Positions 53,823-63,296 of a stretch of DNA of 64,000 bases are shown here, one piece after another (the stretch's first letter is position 1; every line of letters begins with the position of its first letter). The translations under genes and the position numbers were made by a program. This DNA comes from Streptococcus lutetiensis (GTDB lineage: Bacteria; Bacillota; Bacilli; Lactobacillales; Streptococcaceae), in the NCBI RefSeq assembly GCF_900475675.1, contig NZ_LS483403.1:1364001-1428000 (forward strand), read 5' to 3'. Under the pieces are notes generated by a model. The model was not told the origin of the DNA and ran no database searches. It saw only the letters and a list, made by a program, of their open reading frames with translations.

Positions 53823-55514
53823 TTATTCATTTATTTGACTATTAACATATTTTTCAACATTAGCTTTGTGGTCATCAAAGTTTTCTGAGTAGTAGACCTT
53901 ACCTGTCTTAACATCTGCAACGAAGTAATAGTAATTCGTTGAAGCAGGGTTAACAGTTGCCTCGATAGCCGATAGACTAGGAGCGTCTACCGGACCAGGC
54001 ATCAAACCAGTGTTGGTATAAACATTATACGGTGAATCAATTGATGTGTCAATACTTGCATCAGCCGCTAGACTAGTCTCTTCACCAAGTTTACCCATTG
54101 CATACAAGATAGCAATATTACTTTGGAGTGGCATGTCATTATTTATGCGATTATAAAAGACGCTAGCAATATTTCTGCGATCATCATCAGTTGAACCTTC
54201 TTTTTCAACTAATGATGCAAGGGTTAAAACATCGTTAACTGATTTTCCACTTGCAGCAATAGTATCGTAGTACTGAGACATATAAGAATCCATTGTTGAA
54301 ATCATGTTCTCAACAATATCTTCCATACTTGTCTTTTCATAGTAGCTGTATGTTGCTGGGAAAAGGTAACCTTCTAGTCGATAAGTTACTTTATCAGCCT
54401 CAGGAAGACTGCCTAAAAGTTTTGGATACTTAGCTGTCATTTTTGAAATAAAGGCATCATCTTGAACAACTTTCAAGAAATCATCAGTCGTATATGGCGT
54501 TGAAGCATGTTTCTTAGCTGCATTTTTAGTCACAGCTTCAGAAATTTGCTTGATTGTGTAACCTTCAGTTACCAAGATTTTACCAAGCGACGGTTTTTCT
54601 GGTTGAGGAGTTCCACCTTCTTTAAGTTGTTTACAAATTTCATCCAAATCCATGCTTGGTTGCAAATTATAGTATCCACTTTGGAAATTGCTGTAATTTT
54701 TAAATTTTGTGTAGTAATTAAAGACAGTTGCACTCTTAATCACACCAGATTTCTCAAGGATTTGTCCGATGTATTTGTTCCCAGATCCTTCTGGAATATC
54801 AACCGTAATATATTTCTTTGATGAACTATCAAGTGGCTTAATAGAACTATCAACATAGCGGTACACAAAGAAACCTGTTGCGATTAAGGTAATGATAATT
54901 GTTGAAATTAAAAATAAAGCAATTTTTCCTGCTAAACTATTTGTCTTTTGACGTTTTCTTCTGCGTTTTGTTCCCACTCTATTCTCCAAGTCTGTCTCTG
55001 TTTCATCTGATTGCTCAGAATCTTGCTCAAATTGAAGATTATCTTTTGATTCAGACTCACCTGAAGGGGTATCAGAAATATCTGGATTACCATCATAACC
55101 CACACCATCTGTTGCTCTCACTAAGTAACTTTCGTGCTCATCATCAGCCTTAGCTGACTCTGCTCCATCAGGGTTGAAGGTCTGATCGATATTTCTCAGT
55201 ATGTCTTTAATTTTTTGATTATCTATTTTGGTTTCAATCTGATTCTCAGCTAAAGCAGTTTTCGCTTTCTCTTCAAGGTGACGTTTTTCTTCTCGAATCT
55301 TAGCCTCTTGACGCTCTCTTCGATCTTCTGCTTCGTATTCAGCCATTAGTTCAGCCGTTCGATGCGCAAATTCTTCTGCTTCTTTTTCCTTTTGGCGAGG
55401 TTCTAAATCATGTTGCTTGCGTAAGCAATTAGCTTCTTCAAGTTCAGCTAAAATTTGCTCCTTAAAACTTTTTTCTTTTTGAGTTTTTGGCTTATCGTCG
55501 TTAAATTCGGTCAA
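53823..55514 (-). CDS. mltG: Endolytic murein transglycosylase MltG
   Basis: Bitopic membrane enzyme of 563 residues that cleaves nascent glycan strands at the membrane. A long charged cytoplasmic region (about 1-190, Glu/Lys/Arg-rich, coiled) is followed by a membrane helix (about 195-220, KIALFLISTIIITLIATGFF), a LysM-like subdomain (about 230-310) and the YceG/MltG catalytic domain with the active Glu in ASLVEKEGSTDDDRRNIASV (near 422). The cytoplasmic arm is longer than in E. coli and typical of streptococci. Confidence 0.94.
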   Translation of the reverse strand: MTEFNDDKPKTQKEKSFKEQILAELEEANCLRKQHDLEPRQKEKEAEEFAHRTAELMAEYEAEDRRERQEAKIREEKRHLEEKAKTALAENQIETKIDNQKIKDILRNIDQTFNPDGAESAKADDEHESYLVRATDGVGYDGNPDISDTPSGESESKDNLQFEQDSEQSDETETDLENRVGTKRRRKRQKTNSLAGKIALFLISTIIITLIATGFFVYRYVDSSIKPLDSSSKKYITVDIPEGSGNKYIGQILEKSGVIKSATVFNYYTKFKNYSNFQSGYYNLQPSMDLDEICKQLKEGGTPQPEKPSLGKILVTEGYTIKQISEAVTKNAAKKHASTPYTTDDFLKVVQDDAFISKMTAKYPKLLGSLPEADKVTYRLEGYLFPATYSYYEKTSMEDIVENMISTMDSYMSQYYDTIAASGKSVNDVLTLASLVEKEGSTDDDRRNIASVFYNRINNDMPLQSNIAILYAMGKLGEETSLAADASIDTSIDSPYNVYTNTGLMPGPVDAPSLSAIEATVNPASTNYYYFVADVKTGKVYYSENFDDHKANVEKYVNSQINE

Positions 55515-55621
55515 AGCTTATCCTCCTACTCTTAATCAATCGCCATTATATCCTAAAATATAGTGAAAATCAACTCGCAGCAGTCTTTGTTATCTATTCT
55601 TAACAATCACTTTGTCGCTTC

Positions 55622-56116
55622 TTACGCTACTGCTGGGGACTCCCAAACCATATTAAACCAAGTGGTTCCGCCATGTGCTGAGTCTGCCTCTCCCTCATCG
55701 ATAAAACCATTTCTCTCATAGTAAGGGATAAGCTGCTCATGACAGGTCAAGGTGAGACCTATGCACTTTCTAGTAACAGTTAAATCTTTCATCGTAGCCA
55801 GCAAAGCCATCCCGATACCTTAATTCTGAAAATCAGGGGCAATCGAAAGACTCGTAATAGCAATAAAACCTCCGTGGTCAGGATTTTTAACAACGTGATG
55901 GAATAAATCATCTGTTAAGTAACGTTGTCCAATCACAGGTCCTTCAATGTAACCACAAATCTTCCCAGCAAGCTCAGCTACTAAGAACGTATCTGGAATG
56001 GTCAAAATACGTTGTTTCATATCTTCTCAACTTGCTGCTATTTGGTCAGAAAAATTCTCATGTTCAATAGCTACGATAGCCTCTAAATCCTCAAGGCGTA
56101 CATTTCTGATAATCAT
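55622..56116 (-). pseudogene. GNAT-family N-acetyltransferase with two in-frame stops
   Basis: A continuous 165-codon frame from ATG 56114-56116 (RBS GGAGGA) encodes a GNAT enzyme: MIIRNVRLEDLEAIVAIEHENF, then FLVAELAGKICGYIEGPV, IAITSLSIAPDFQN and GIGMALLATMKDL, ending YERNGFIDEGEA. It is broken by TGA at 56027-56029 (codon 30) and TAA at 55820-55822, both in frame, with no indel. The stop at 55820 lies just before GIGMAL, the acetyl-CoA binding region. Flanked by murC and mltG. The substrate is unknown. Confidence 0.9.
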
Positions 56117-56132
56117 AAAATCCTCCACAAAA

Positions 56133-56155
56133 GAAAAAGAGCTTTCGCTCCTTTT
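56133..56155 (-). terminator. Terminator of murC
   Basis: On the minus strand GGAGC-gaaa-GCTC followed by TTTTTC. The GNAT ribosome site begins just after. Confidence 0.7.
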
Positions 56156-56170
56156 CAAGATAATTGGTTA

Positions 56171-57502
56171 TTATTGTGTGTTGTTAGCCAAGCTTGCCAA
56201 CAATTCTTCAAATGAACGTTCATACATTTGGATATCACCAGCACCCATGAAGACGTAAACAGCATTATCATGGTCAAGTAATGGTGAGACATTATCAAGG
56301 CTGATAACTTTAGCTGATTTATTAATTTTAATAGCCAAGTCTTCAACTTTAACATCACCATGGTCAACTTCACGTGCTGAACCATAGATTGGTGCTAAGT
56401 AAACTGAATCAGCTTGATTCAAAGCATTAGCGAATTCATCCAAAAGTGCAATTGTACGTGTGAATGTGTGTGGTTGGAAAACAGCTACGATTTCTTTGCT
56501 TGGGTATTTTTGACGTGCAGCATCAAGCGTCGCAACGATTTCAGTTGGATGGTGAGCAAAGTCATCAATGATTGTTGTGTTGTTAATTACTTTTTCAGTG
56601 AAACGACGTTTAACACCAGCAAATGTCTTCATGTGTTCTGCTACCAATTCCATATCAATACCTGCTACGTAAAGGTTAGCAATAACAGCTGTCGCATTCA
56701 AGATATTGTGACGACCAAATGCTGGAAGGTGGAATGAACCAAATTCTTCTTCACCATGTTTTACTTTGAAAGCAGATCCGTTTGTTGTACGAACAACATC
56801 ATAAGCCATGAAATCATCGCTATCTTTAAATCCATAGTAGTAAATATCTGCATCAGATGTGATTTTACGAAGATATGGATCATCACCAAACAAGAACAAA
56901 GCTTTTTGAACTTGTTTTGCGTAATCATTGAAAGCATCGAAAACATCATCAATGCTCTTGAAATAATCAGGGTGGTCAAAGTCGATGTTTGTGATGATTG
57001 AGTATTCTGGGTGGTAAGGCATGAAGTGACGTTGGTATTCGTCAGATTCAAAGACAAAGTAATTGCTGTTAGCTGAACCACGTCCAGTACCATCACCAAT
57101 TAAGTATGATGTGTCTGTAATGTTTTTAAGAACATGTGCCATCAAACCTGTTGTTGAAGTTTTTCCGTGCGCACCTGCTACACCAAAACTTGTGAATTGG
57201 CGCATGAAATCACCAAGGAATTCATGGTAACGTTTAAATTGGAAACCATTTTTGACAGCATAGGCAATTTCGACATTGTTATCTTCACGGAAAGCATTAC
57301 CGGCAATTAATTCAACATCTGATGTGATATTGTCTTCAGAAAATGGAAGAATTTCAATTCCTGCTTGTTCTAAACTACGTTGTGTGAAATAGTATTTACT
57401 AACGTCACTTCCTTGAACTTTGTGTCCCATTTGGTGCAACATCAAAGCAAGAGCACTCATACCAGATCCTTTAATTCCGATAAAATGATAGGTTTTAGAC
57501 AT
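56171..57502 (-). CDS. murC: UDP-N-acetylmuramate-L-alanine ligase
   Basis: Ligase of 443 residues that adds L-alanine to UDP-MurNAc, the first step of stem peptide synthesis. N-terminal Rossmann domain ([15 protein letters not shown] near 8-22), P-loop GAHGKTSTT near 108-116, central SDEYQRHFM, and C-terminal domain with FQPHTFTR and HPTEI. Length is normal. ATG 57502 is followed by no in-frame stop; upstream is the gene at 57535 after 32 bp. Works with MurE and MurI encoded in this window. Confidence 0.97.
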   Translation of the reverse strand: MSKTYHFIGIKGSGMSALALMLHQMGHKVQGSDVSKYYFTQRSLEQAGIEILPFSEDNITSDVELIAGNAFREDNNVEIAYAVKNGFQFKRYHEFLGDFMRQFTSFGVAGAHGKTSTTGLMAHVLKNITDTSYLIGDGTGRGSANSNYFVFESDEYQRHFMPYHPEYSIITNIDFDHPDYFKSIDDVFDAFNDYAKQVQKALFLFGDDPYLRKITSDADIYYYGFKDSDDFMAYDVVRTTNGSAFKVKHGEEEFGSFHLPAFGRHNILNATAVIANLYVAGIDMELVAEHMKTFAGVKRRFTEKVINNTTIIDDFAHHPTEIVATLDAARQKYPSKEIVAVFQPHTFTRTIALLDEFANALNQADSVYLAPIYGSAREVDHGDVKVEDLAIKINKSAKVISLDNVSPLLDHDNAVYVFMGAGDIQMYERSFEELLASLANNTQ

Positions 57503-57534
57503 GTTTTCTCCTCTATATACAACTGCAGTGCAGT

Positions 57535-58128
57535 TTATTTTGCATCGTCAAAGCGTGTTAAATTCAATTCTTGAGCCACTTTGTGTTCTCTTTGACTTTG
57601 CAAGACTTCCTTATTATAAATTTGACTTTCTTTTAAGAAGTCATAATTATTTTTCTTAGGTTTAATTGTTGATGAATTATCTGGCTTTTTATAGGTTACG
57701 GGAATCTCTGCCAAGATATAATCATCTTGATGCAATTTTTCAGCTAAATGACTCAAACTGCTTGTAGGCTTTGCTGTTTTCTTAGGCAATGTTGCCTTAA
57801 GCTGCTGCTGTAAAGCTGCCTTAGACGGCGCTTTTACTTCTTTTGAAAGGTAATCTTGACGTTTTCTTCGAATATCACGTCTTGCTTCTTCACGCGCTAA
57901 CTCAGCATAAGATTTACCTTGAGTCACCGATTCTATGCGGCTGGCATCTTGTTCATCTTTGCCAACAAAATTATAGTCTCTAGTAACATCATCATAGCTT
58001 TTATCTTGATAAGCTCCGTGAATATTGGTAATCAAGTCTTCATTTTCATATAAAGCCATTACTTTGGGGGGATTGCTTACTGGCTCCCCGTCTGCAACAA
58101 GCGGAAAGCGTCTTTGATTTCTAATCAC
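57535..58128 (-). CDS. Conserved hypothetical protein of streptococci
   Basis: 197-residue hydrophilic protein without signal peptide or membrane helix. Rich in Lys/Arg/Glu/Asn and likely disordered or helical ([21 protein letters not shown] near 76-96). I do not recognise a domain. It starts with GTG at 58128 preceded by AGAGGATG. It sits 32 bp before murC and may be co-transcribed with it. A strong promoter lies 172 bp upstream, giving a leader of about 165 nt. Confidence 0.7.
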   Translation of the reverse strand: MIRNQRRFPLVADGEPVSNPPKVMALYENEDLITNIHGAYQDKSYDDVTRDYNFVGKDEQDASRIESVTQGKSYAELAREEARRDIRRKRQDYLSKEVKAPSKAALQQQLKATLPKKTAKPTSSLSHLAEKLHQDDYILAEIPVTYKKPDNSSTIKPKKNNYDFLKESQIYNKEVLQSQREHKVAQELNLTRFDDAK

Positions 58129-58299
58129 AGCGTCACATCCTCTCTTAACGTATTATGTTTATTAATTATCATCACTCACTAAGAAATATGGGGAACTTAT
58201 CCTTGACAACCCCTCGTCCTAGTAACTAAATGCTAACGCTTAAAAACCAGGCCTAAGCCCCTAACTTTTTAAACGTAGCTCCAACTTTGTAGCATTTTT

Positions 58300-58328
58300 A
58301 TTATAAACTAATTCATTCCATTTTTCAA
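58300..58328 (-). promoter_or_regulatory. Strong promoter driving the 57535-58128 gene and murC
   Basis: TTGAAA (58323-58328), 17-bp spacer, TATAAT (58300-58305) on the minus strand. The start of transcription would be near 58293, leaving an unusually long leader to the GTG at 58128; the leader is GC-richer than its surroundings and contains GGGG/CCCC complementary tracts. Confidence 0.7.
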
Positions 58329-58340
58329 AGTTTTCATAAA

Positions 58341-58377
58341 AAGAAAGTCAGTCTTCCTTAAAGGTTAGACTGACTTA
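58341..58377 (-). terminator. Terminator of the SNF2 helicase gene
   Basis: AAGTCAGTCT (58345-58354) / AGACTGACTT (58367-58376), ending in TCTTTTT on the minus strand. Confidence 0.88.
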
Positions 58378-58381
58378 AATC

Positions 58382-61300
58382 TTAATGCTCTAATCCAAGA
58401 ATTTCCTTGATTTCTTCGATGGTCATGCTTGCTCTTGTTTCATTACCATCAAGAACTGTCGTGACAAGATTTTTCTTACTTTCTTGCATCTCAAGGATTT
58501 TTTCTTCAATAGTCCCACGCGTAATCAAACGATAGACTTCAACATTTTCTTTTTGACCAATACGGTGAGCACGGCTGATGGCTTGCATTTCCACCGCTGG
58601 GTTCCACCAAAGGTCAATCAGAATAACGGTATCAGCCCCTGTCAGGTTCAAACCTACTCCTCCTGCTTTCAAGGAAATCAAGAAGGTCTCTTTTGAACCA
58701 TTGTTAAAGGCACGAGTCATTTCTTGACGAACATTGGCTGGTGTCGAACCAGTAATCTTATATGAAGTTAAGCCCAGTTCTTCAATCTCTTGTTCAGCAA
58801 TATCCAGCATGCCACGAAATTGTGAGAAGATAAGTGCTCGGTGACCATTTTCTTTGATTTGCGTTAATAAATCACGAAGACTATTAAGTTTTCCACTTTC
58901 TCCCTGATAATCCATAAAGAGCGCTGGGGTATCACAGATTTGACGCAGGCGTGTGATGCCTGATAAAATCTCGATTTTACGACGATTAATATCCGCATCT
59001 GAAGCTCCAGCAATGGTTTCTTGCATTTGACGGAGCTGTGCAAGATAAATGGCTTTTTGCTTATGATCAAGCTCATTTGGATAATTGATTTCAATCAAAT
59101 CTGGCAACTCTGGCAGAACTTCTTCTTTGCGACGACGCATAATAAACGGCTTGATAAATCGTGCGACTTGTTTGGCATCCATTTTTAAAAAGTGTTTTTT
59201 ATCTGGTAATAAACCTGGCAATACGATTTGGAAAATTGACCAAATTTCAAGGAGTTTATTTTCGATTGGTGTTCCTGAAAGGGCGAAGCAATTCTTAACT
59301 TCAAATTGACGCAAGTAATGCGCAATCTTCGTTTGGATGTTTTTCATCACCTGTGCTTCATCCAAAATCAAATAATCAAAATTCAATTGATTGTATTCTG
59401 CAAAATCTTGGCGGAAAGAAGAGTAGCTTGTAATCACCACCTGATGATTTTCAGCGATAATTTCATCACGCACAGCTTTTAAACCATAAGAAACAGCCAC
59501 GTCAATCTCAGGCGCAAAGCGAGTGAATTCATCTTTCCAGTTATAAATCAAACTTGACGGTGATAAGATTAAAATACGCGTTTTTTCTTTTAAGTGCGAA
59601 ACTAGAAAAGCAATGGTTTGAAGGGTTTTACCCAGTCCCATATCATCAGCTAGAATACCACCAAAGCCGTAGTAGTCAAGCATGGACATCCAACGAACAC
59701 CAGTCATTTGGTAATCACGCAATTGTGTTTGTAGAGGTGGTAAAGTGACTTCAAATTCTTCTGGATGTGTTAAATCATGTGCCAATTGTTCAAATTCTTT
59801 TGAGAAAGAAATGCGGTCATTTCCTTGGAACAAATCTGAAATTTGGAAAGCTGAAATAGCATCCAGTTGCAAATGCCCATTATCCAGTTGTTTGGCACGT
59901 AAGTTTTGAAGAGTGCTACTAACACGTTGGGTTTCTTCATCAAAGACAACTAACTTACCAGACCCATTGACAAAATAAGGTTGATTTTTAAAGAGCGCTT
60001 CTAAGGCACCATCAATATCATTTTCAAAAACTGTAGAAAAATCAAATGAGATATCTAGCAGACCACCTTTAGTATGAACAGAAACCTTTGGCTCTTCAAA
60101 TTGTCGCATTTCCTCCAACTCATCAGACAAAGTGACCTGACCTAGTCGCGCTAATTGTCCCAAAGTTCGTGTGAAGAAATCATACAAATCCTTATCAGCT
60201 AACGGCGCATGGTAAGACAAGAATGAAGCTGAGAAACCATTAGCTTCCAAGGTTCTAAAGACTTTTTCTTCATGTTTAAAATGACTGGCAAACGGTAATT
60301 CCTCAAGCTCACGTTTGCTATGAACAGTGACATTGCCATAATCAAAAGAGACGTGCAAAGCAACTTCTCGGTATTCATTGAGTTCTAAATAAAAAGTTAC
60401 TTTGAAATCACGAATATCAAAACTTTTCGGCGCTTCCACCTTACCAAGCTCTTTAAAATCTAAAAGACTGGCTGCTAATTTGGCTTGATCATCTAAATCA
60501 AAGAACAAATGTTTCGCCAAATCAGCTTCAATTGGCAAACTGCGAATGGCCGTTAAAATCTTTTGTTGCTTCAAATTCAAACTATAAATAAACCCATTTG
60601 TGAACAAAAAGGCATTATTAAAGAGCGGTTGATATTCTTTTTCACTAATGATTAATTCAATTGATTGACGATGAACCACCACTTTAAATTGAATTAGGTC
60701 TTCTAAACCACTTAGTGGTCTAAAAATCAGCTGTCCATAAGTTTGATGATTGTGTTCAAATGAAAAATCATAAAGGTCATTAAAGAGGTTGATACCTTCT
60801 TCAAAAGTTCCACTTGTCAATGAAAGATTTCGACCATGATTTGGTAAGATGTAGTCAACATCAAGATGATCACCATCTGGAATCACTCGCCATAAAAATT
60901 GAATCAATTCCTGACTGGCTTCATCAAATTGAATCAATGACAAAGGTTCAAAATAATTTTTCCCAATCTGGTAATATCCCTCATTTTTAACAGCATTCAA
61001 AAAGGCTTTAATATCTCGGACAACATATGCGCGGTCATCTGGCAATCGATTAATTTTCAACGTCCACCAATAATCTGATGAATATGGGCTTTGATTACCA
61101 TGAGCTGCCAAGCGATATTTTGTGGTATCATCATCGTTAATCACCAAGCCATCCAAAAAAACACTACCAAAAGAGGTATTTTTCTTAGTTTCTTGCTGTG
61201 TTTCTTGGTGTGAGCTCAATTCATCTGATAACTCTTTTCCTTCCATATTATTCTTAAGATAGTATTCTACGGCTGCTAAATGCTCACAATATTTTTTCTT

Positions 61301-61474
61301 GGCAAAAAAGTCACAGTCACATCTTACTTGTTCATCTTCTAGCGAATATTGAAGATGGTGCGTTCCCACCTTTGCCTGAATTAAATCTTCTTGCTTACTG
61401 ATAACATCAACCAAACCTTGTTCGTAAAGTTCTATCCCTTGATTGCGAATTCGACCTGGAATCATTCTACCCAA
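58382..61474 (-). CDS. SNF2-family DNA translocase with SWIM zinc finger
   Basis: ATPase of 1030 residues. Order: N-terminal SWIM domain (about 40-75; CDCDFFAKKKYCEHLAAVEYY with C-x-C..C-x-H), a bacterial SNF2-associated region (about 95-540), helicase lobe 1 (ILADDMGLGKTLQTIAFL near 610; LDEAQVMKN near 705) and lobe 2 (ALIFSQFRGMLDIAEQE near 870; SRAHRIGQKENVEVYRLITR near 960). Translocates on duplex DNA; partner unknown. The TTG at 61474 is used as start (MGRMIPGRIRNQG, with AAGGTGG upstream); ATG 61465 is an alternative with a weak site. Confidence 0.88.
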   Translation of the reverse strand: MGRMIPGRIRNQGIELYEQGLVDVISKQEDLIQAKVGTHHLQYSLEDEQVRCDCDFFAKKKYCEHLAAVEYYLKNNMEGKELSDELSSHQETQQETKKNTSFGSVFLDGLVINDDDTTKYRLAAHGNQSPYSSDYWWTLKINRLPDDRAYVVRDIKAFLNAVKNEGYYQIGKNYFEPLSLIQFDEASQELIQFLWRVIPDGDHLDVDYILPNHGRNLSLTSGTFEEGINLFNDLYDFSFEHNHQTYGQLIFRPLSGLEDLIQFKVVVHRQSIELIISEKEYQPLFNNAFLFTNGFIYSLNLKQQKILTAIRSLPIEADLAKHLFFDLDDQAKLAASLLDFKELGKVEAPKSFDIRDFKVTFYLELNEYREVALHVSFDYGNVTVHSKRELEELPFASHFKHEEKVFRTLEANGFSASFLSYHAPLADKDLYDFFTRTLGQLARLGQVTLSDELEEMRQFEEPKVSVHTKGGLLDISFDFSTVFENDIDGALEALFKNQPYFVNGSGKLVVFDEETQRVSSTLQNLRAKQLDNGHLQLDAISAFQISDLFQGNDRISFSKEFEQLAHDLTHPEEFEVTLPPLQTQLRDYQMTGVRWMSMLDYYGFGGILADDMGLGKTLQTIAFLVSHLKEKTRILILSPSSLIYNWKDEFTRFAPEIDVAVSYGLKAVRDEIIAENHQVVITSYSSFRQDFAEYNQLNFDYLILDEAQVMKNIQTKIAHYLRQFEVKNCFALSGTPIENKLLEIWSIFQIVLPGLLPDKKHFLKMDAKQVARFIKPFIMRRRKEEVLPELPDLIEINYPNELDHKQKAIYLAQLRQMQETIAGASDADINRRKIEILSGITRLRQICDTPALFMDYQGESGKLNSLRDLLTQIKENGHRALIFSQFRGMLDIAEQEIEELGLTSYKITGSTPANVRQEMTRAFNNGSKETFLISLKAGGVGLNLTGADTVILIDLWWNPAVEMQAISRAHRIGQKENVEVYRLITRGTIEEKILEMQESKKNLVTTVLDGNETRASMTIEEIKEILGLEH

Positions 61475-61562
61475 TCTAAGCCACCACCTTTTTCCTTATC
61501 CTTTAATTATATCAGATTCAACTCTCTTTAGCTTGAAAAAATGATTAATCAAGTTTATTTTT

Positions 61563-61723
61563 GATACTTTACTTAGGTGGTGCCGTCGGAAAGTTCAACA
61601 GTCCAGTGGACTGTTGAAGGAATCCAAAGAATTCCATGCCTAAGTTTTGAGCCTAAGGTCTCAAAACTTTCGGGTAGCTAACTTTATTAAGTTCTAGCCA
61701 CTTTCACCACGACGTAAAGTATC
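61563..61723. repeat. 161-bp structured repeat with nested hairpins
   Basis: The ends GATACTTTAC..GTGGTG (from 61563) and its inverted copy (to 61723) enclose two hairpins: a perfect 12-bp arm palindrome TTCAACAGTCCA-g-TGGACTGTTGAA (61594-61618) and AAGTTTTGAG / CTCAAAACTT (near 61642-61669). No coding frame. The pattern looks like a short non-autonomous element. Parts (GGAAAGTTC, GGTRGCTAACTT) resemble the IS30 left end. Confidence 0.75.
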
Positions 61724-61821
61724 ATCTAATGCTCCCTTCGCTCGCAAATGAAATCTAAAAATTGAAGTGTAACAATATTTAGAATCTATTTAGATTAAAA
61801 AATAATCTTGTGTACATTTTA

Positions 61822-61843
61822 AAAGCACCCCGACAGGTGCTTT
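61822..61843 (-). terminator. Terminator of der
   Basis: AAAGCACC / GGTGCTTT stem with minus-strand T-run, adjacent to the der stop. The region 61475-61847 contains only the structured repeat and this terminator; no other gene was seen. Confidence 0.9.
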
Positions 61844-61847
61844 CGTC

Positions 61848-63158
61848 TTATTTACGTTTACGGGCAATCAAGTTGATTGGTGTACCTTCGAAACCGAATG
61901 CAGCACGGATTTGATTTTCCAAGAAACGCATGTATGAGAAGTGCATAAGCTCTTCTTCGTTAACGAAGATAACAAACGTTGGTGGTTTAACGGAAACTTG
62001 TGTACCGTAGAAGATTTTCAAACGTTTACCTTTATCTGTTGGTGTTGGGTTAACAGCAATCGCATCCATGATAACATCGTTAAGAACAGCTGATGGAATA
62101 CGTTTGTTTTGACTTTCACTGATTTTCTTAATCATTTCAGGCAATTTGTTCAAACGTTGTTTTGTTGCTGCTGATACGAAGATAATTGGAGCATAGGACA
62201 AGAATTGGAATTGATCACGAATGTCTTCTTCCCATTTTGCTACAGTGTGGTTATTTTTTTCGATGGTATCCCATTTGTTAACAACGATGATAATCCCTTT
62301 ACCAGCTTCATGTGCAAAACCAGCGATACGTTTATCATACTCACGAATACCTTCTTCAGCGTTAATAACCATAAGAACAATATCTGAACGGTCAATAGCA
62401 CGCATTGAACGCATCACTGAGTATTTTTCAGTGTTTTCATAAACTTTACCAGATTTACGCATACCAGCAGTATCAATCATTGTATATTCTTGACCTTCGC
62501 TGTCAGTAAAGTTTGTATCAATGGCATCACGTGTTGTACCAGCAATTGGACTTGCGATAACACGTTCTTCACCAAGAATCGCATTAATCAAGCTTGATTT
62601 ACCAACGTTTGGACGTCCAATCAAACTGAATTTGATGATATCTGGATTTTCGTCTTCTTCTTCCATAGGAAGGTTTTCAACAATAGCATCCAAAACATCC
62701 CCTGTACCAATCCCGTGAACAGATGAAACTGGGTATGGATCGCCAAGACCAAGTGAGTAGAAATCGTAGATATCATTACGCATTTCTGGGTTGTCCACTT
62801 TATTAACAACTAGAATAACTGGTTTATTGGTACGGTACAAGATTTTTGAAACGTACTCATCAGCATCTGTCACACCTTCTTTCCCTGATACCACAAAGAC
62901 GATAACATCTGCTTCTGTCATGGCAATATCAGCTTGATGTTTGATTTGTTCCATAAATGGTGCATCAACATCATCGATACCACCAGTATCAATCAATGAA
63001 AACTTGCGGTTAAGCCATTCACCTGTTGTATAGATACGGTCACGAGTAACACCCTCGACATCTTCAACAATTGAAATACGCTCACCTGCGATACGGTTAA
63101 ACAAAGTCGATTTGCCGACGTTTGGACGTCCGACAATAGCAACTGTAGGTAAAGCCAT
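61848..63158 (-). CDS. der: Ribosome biogenesis GTPase Der (EngA)
   Basis: GTPase of 436 residues with two tandem G domains ([13 protein letters not shown] near 10-22; [13 protein letters not shown] near 182) and a KH-like C-terminal domain (about 355-436). It is essential for 50S subunit assembly. ATG 63158 ([13 protein letters not shown]) is used; the longer frame from 63257 adds non-homologous residues. It follows dnaI in the same direction; the 138 bp between shows nothing obvious. Confidence 0.96.
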   Translation of the reverse strand: MALPTVAIVGRPNVGKSTLFNRIAGERISIVEDVEGVTRDRIYTTGEWLNRKFSLIDTGGIDDVDAPFMEQIKHQADIAMTEADVIVFVVSGKEGVTDADEYVSKILYRTNKPVILVVNKVDNPEMRNDIYDFYSLGLGDPYPVSSVHGIGTGDVLDAIVENLPMEEEDENPDIIKFSLIGRPNVGKSSLINAILGEERVIASPIAGTTRDAIDTNFTDSEGQEYTMIDTAGMRKSGKVYENTEKYSVMRSMRAIDRSDIVLMVINAEEGIREYDKRIAGFAHEAGKGIIIVVNKWDTIEKNNHTVAKWEEDIRDQFQFLSYAPIIFVSAATKQRLNKLPEMIKKISESQNKRIPSAVLNDVIMDAIAVNPTPTDKGKRLKIFYGTQVSVKPPTFVIFVNEEELMHFSYMRFLENQIRAAFGFEGTPINLIARKRK

Positions 63159-63296
63159 AATTCTTAATACCTGTTCGTTAAAACAGCTCAGGACTGCTTT
63201 AAGTGACTGCTTGCCACACGAAAACATCTTGGATGTCTTCGCCGAAATTCCTTTCACATTCTTTTATCTATTTATCACTCTTAATGATTTATACAA

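Noticed and set aside
61563..61723. CRISPR-like or tRNA-like array
   Set aside because: No repeated unit with spacers and no tRNA fold; the structure is a set of nested hairpins.
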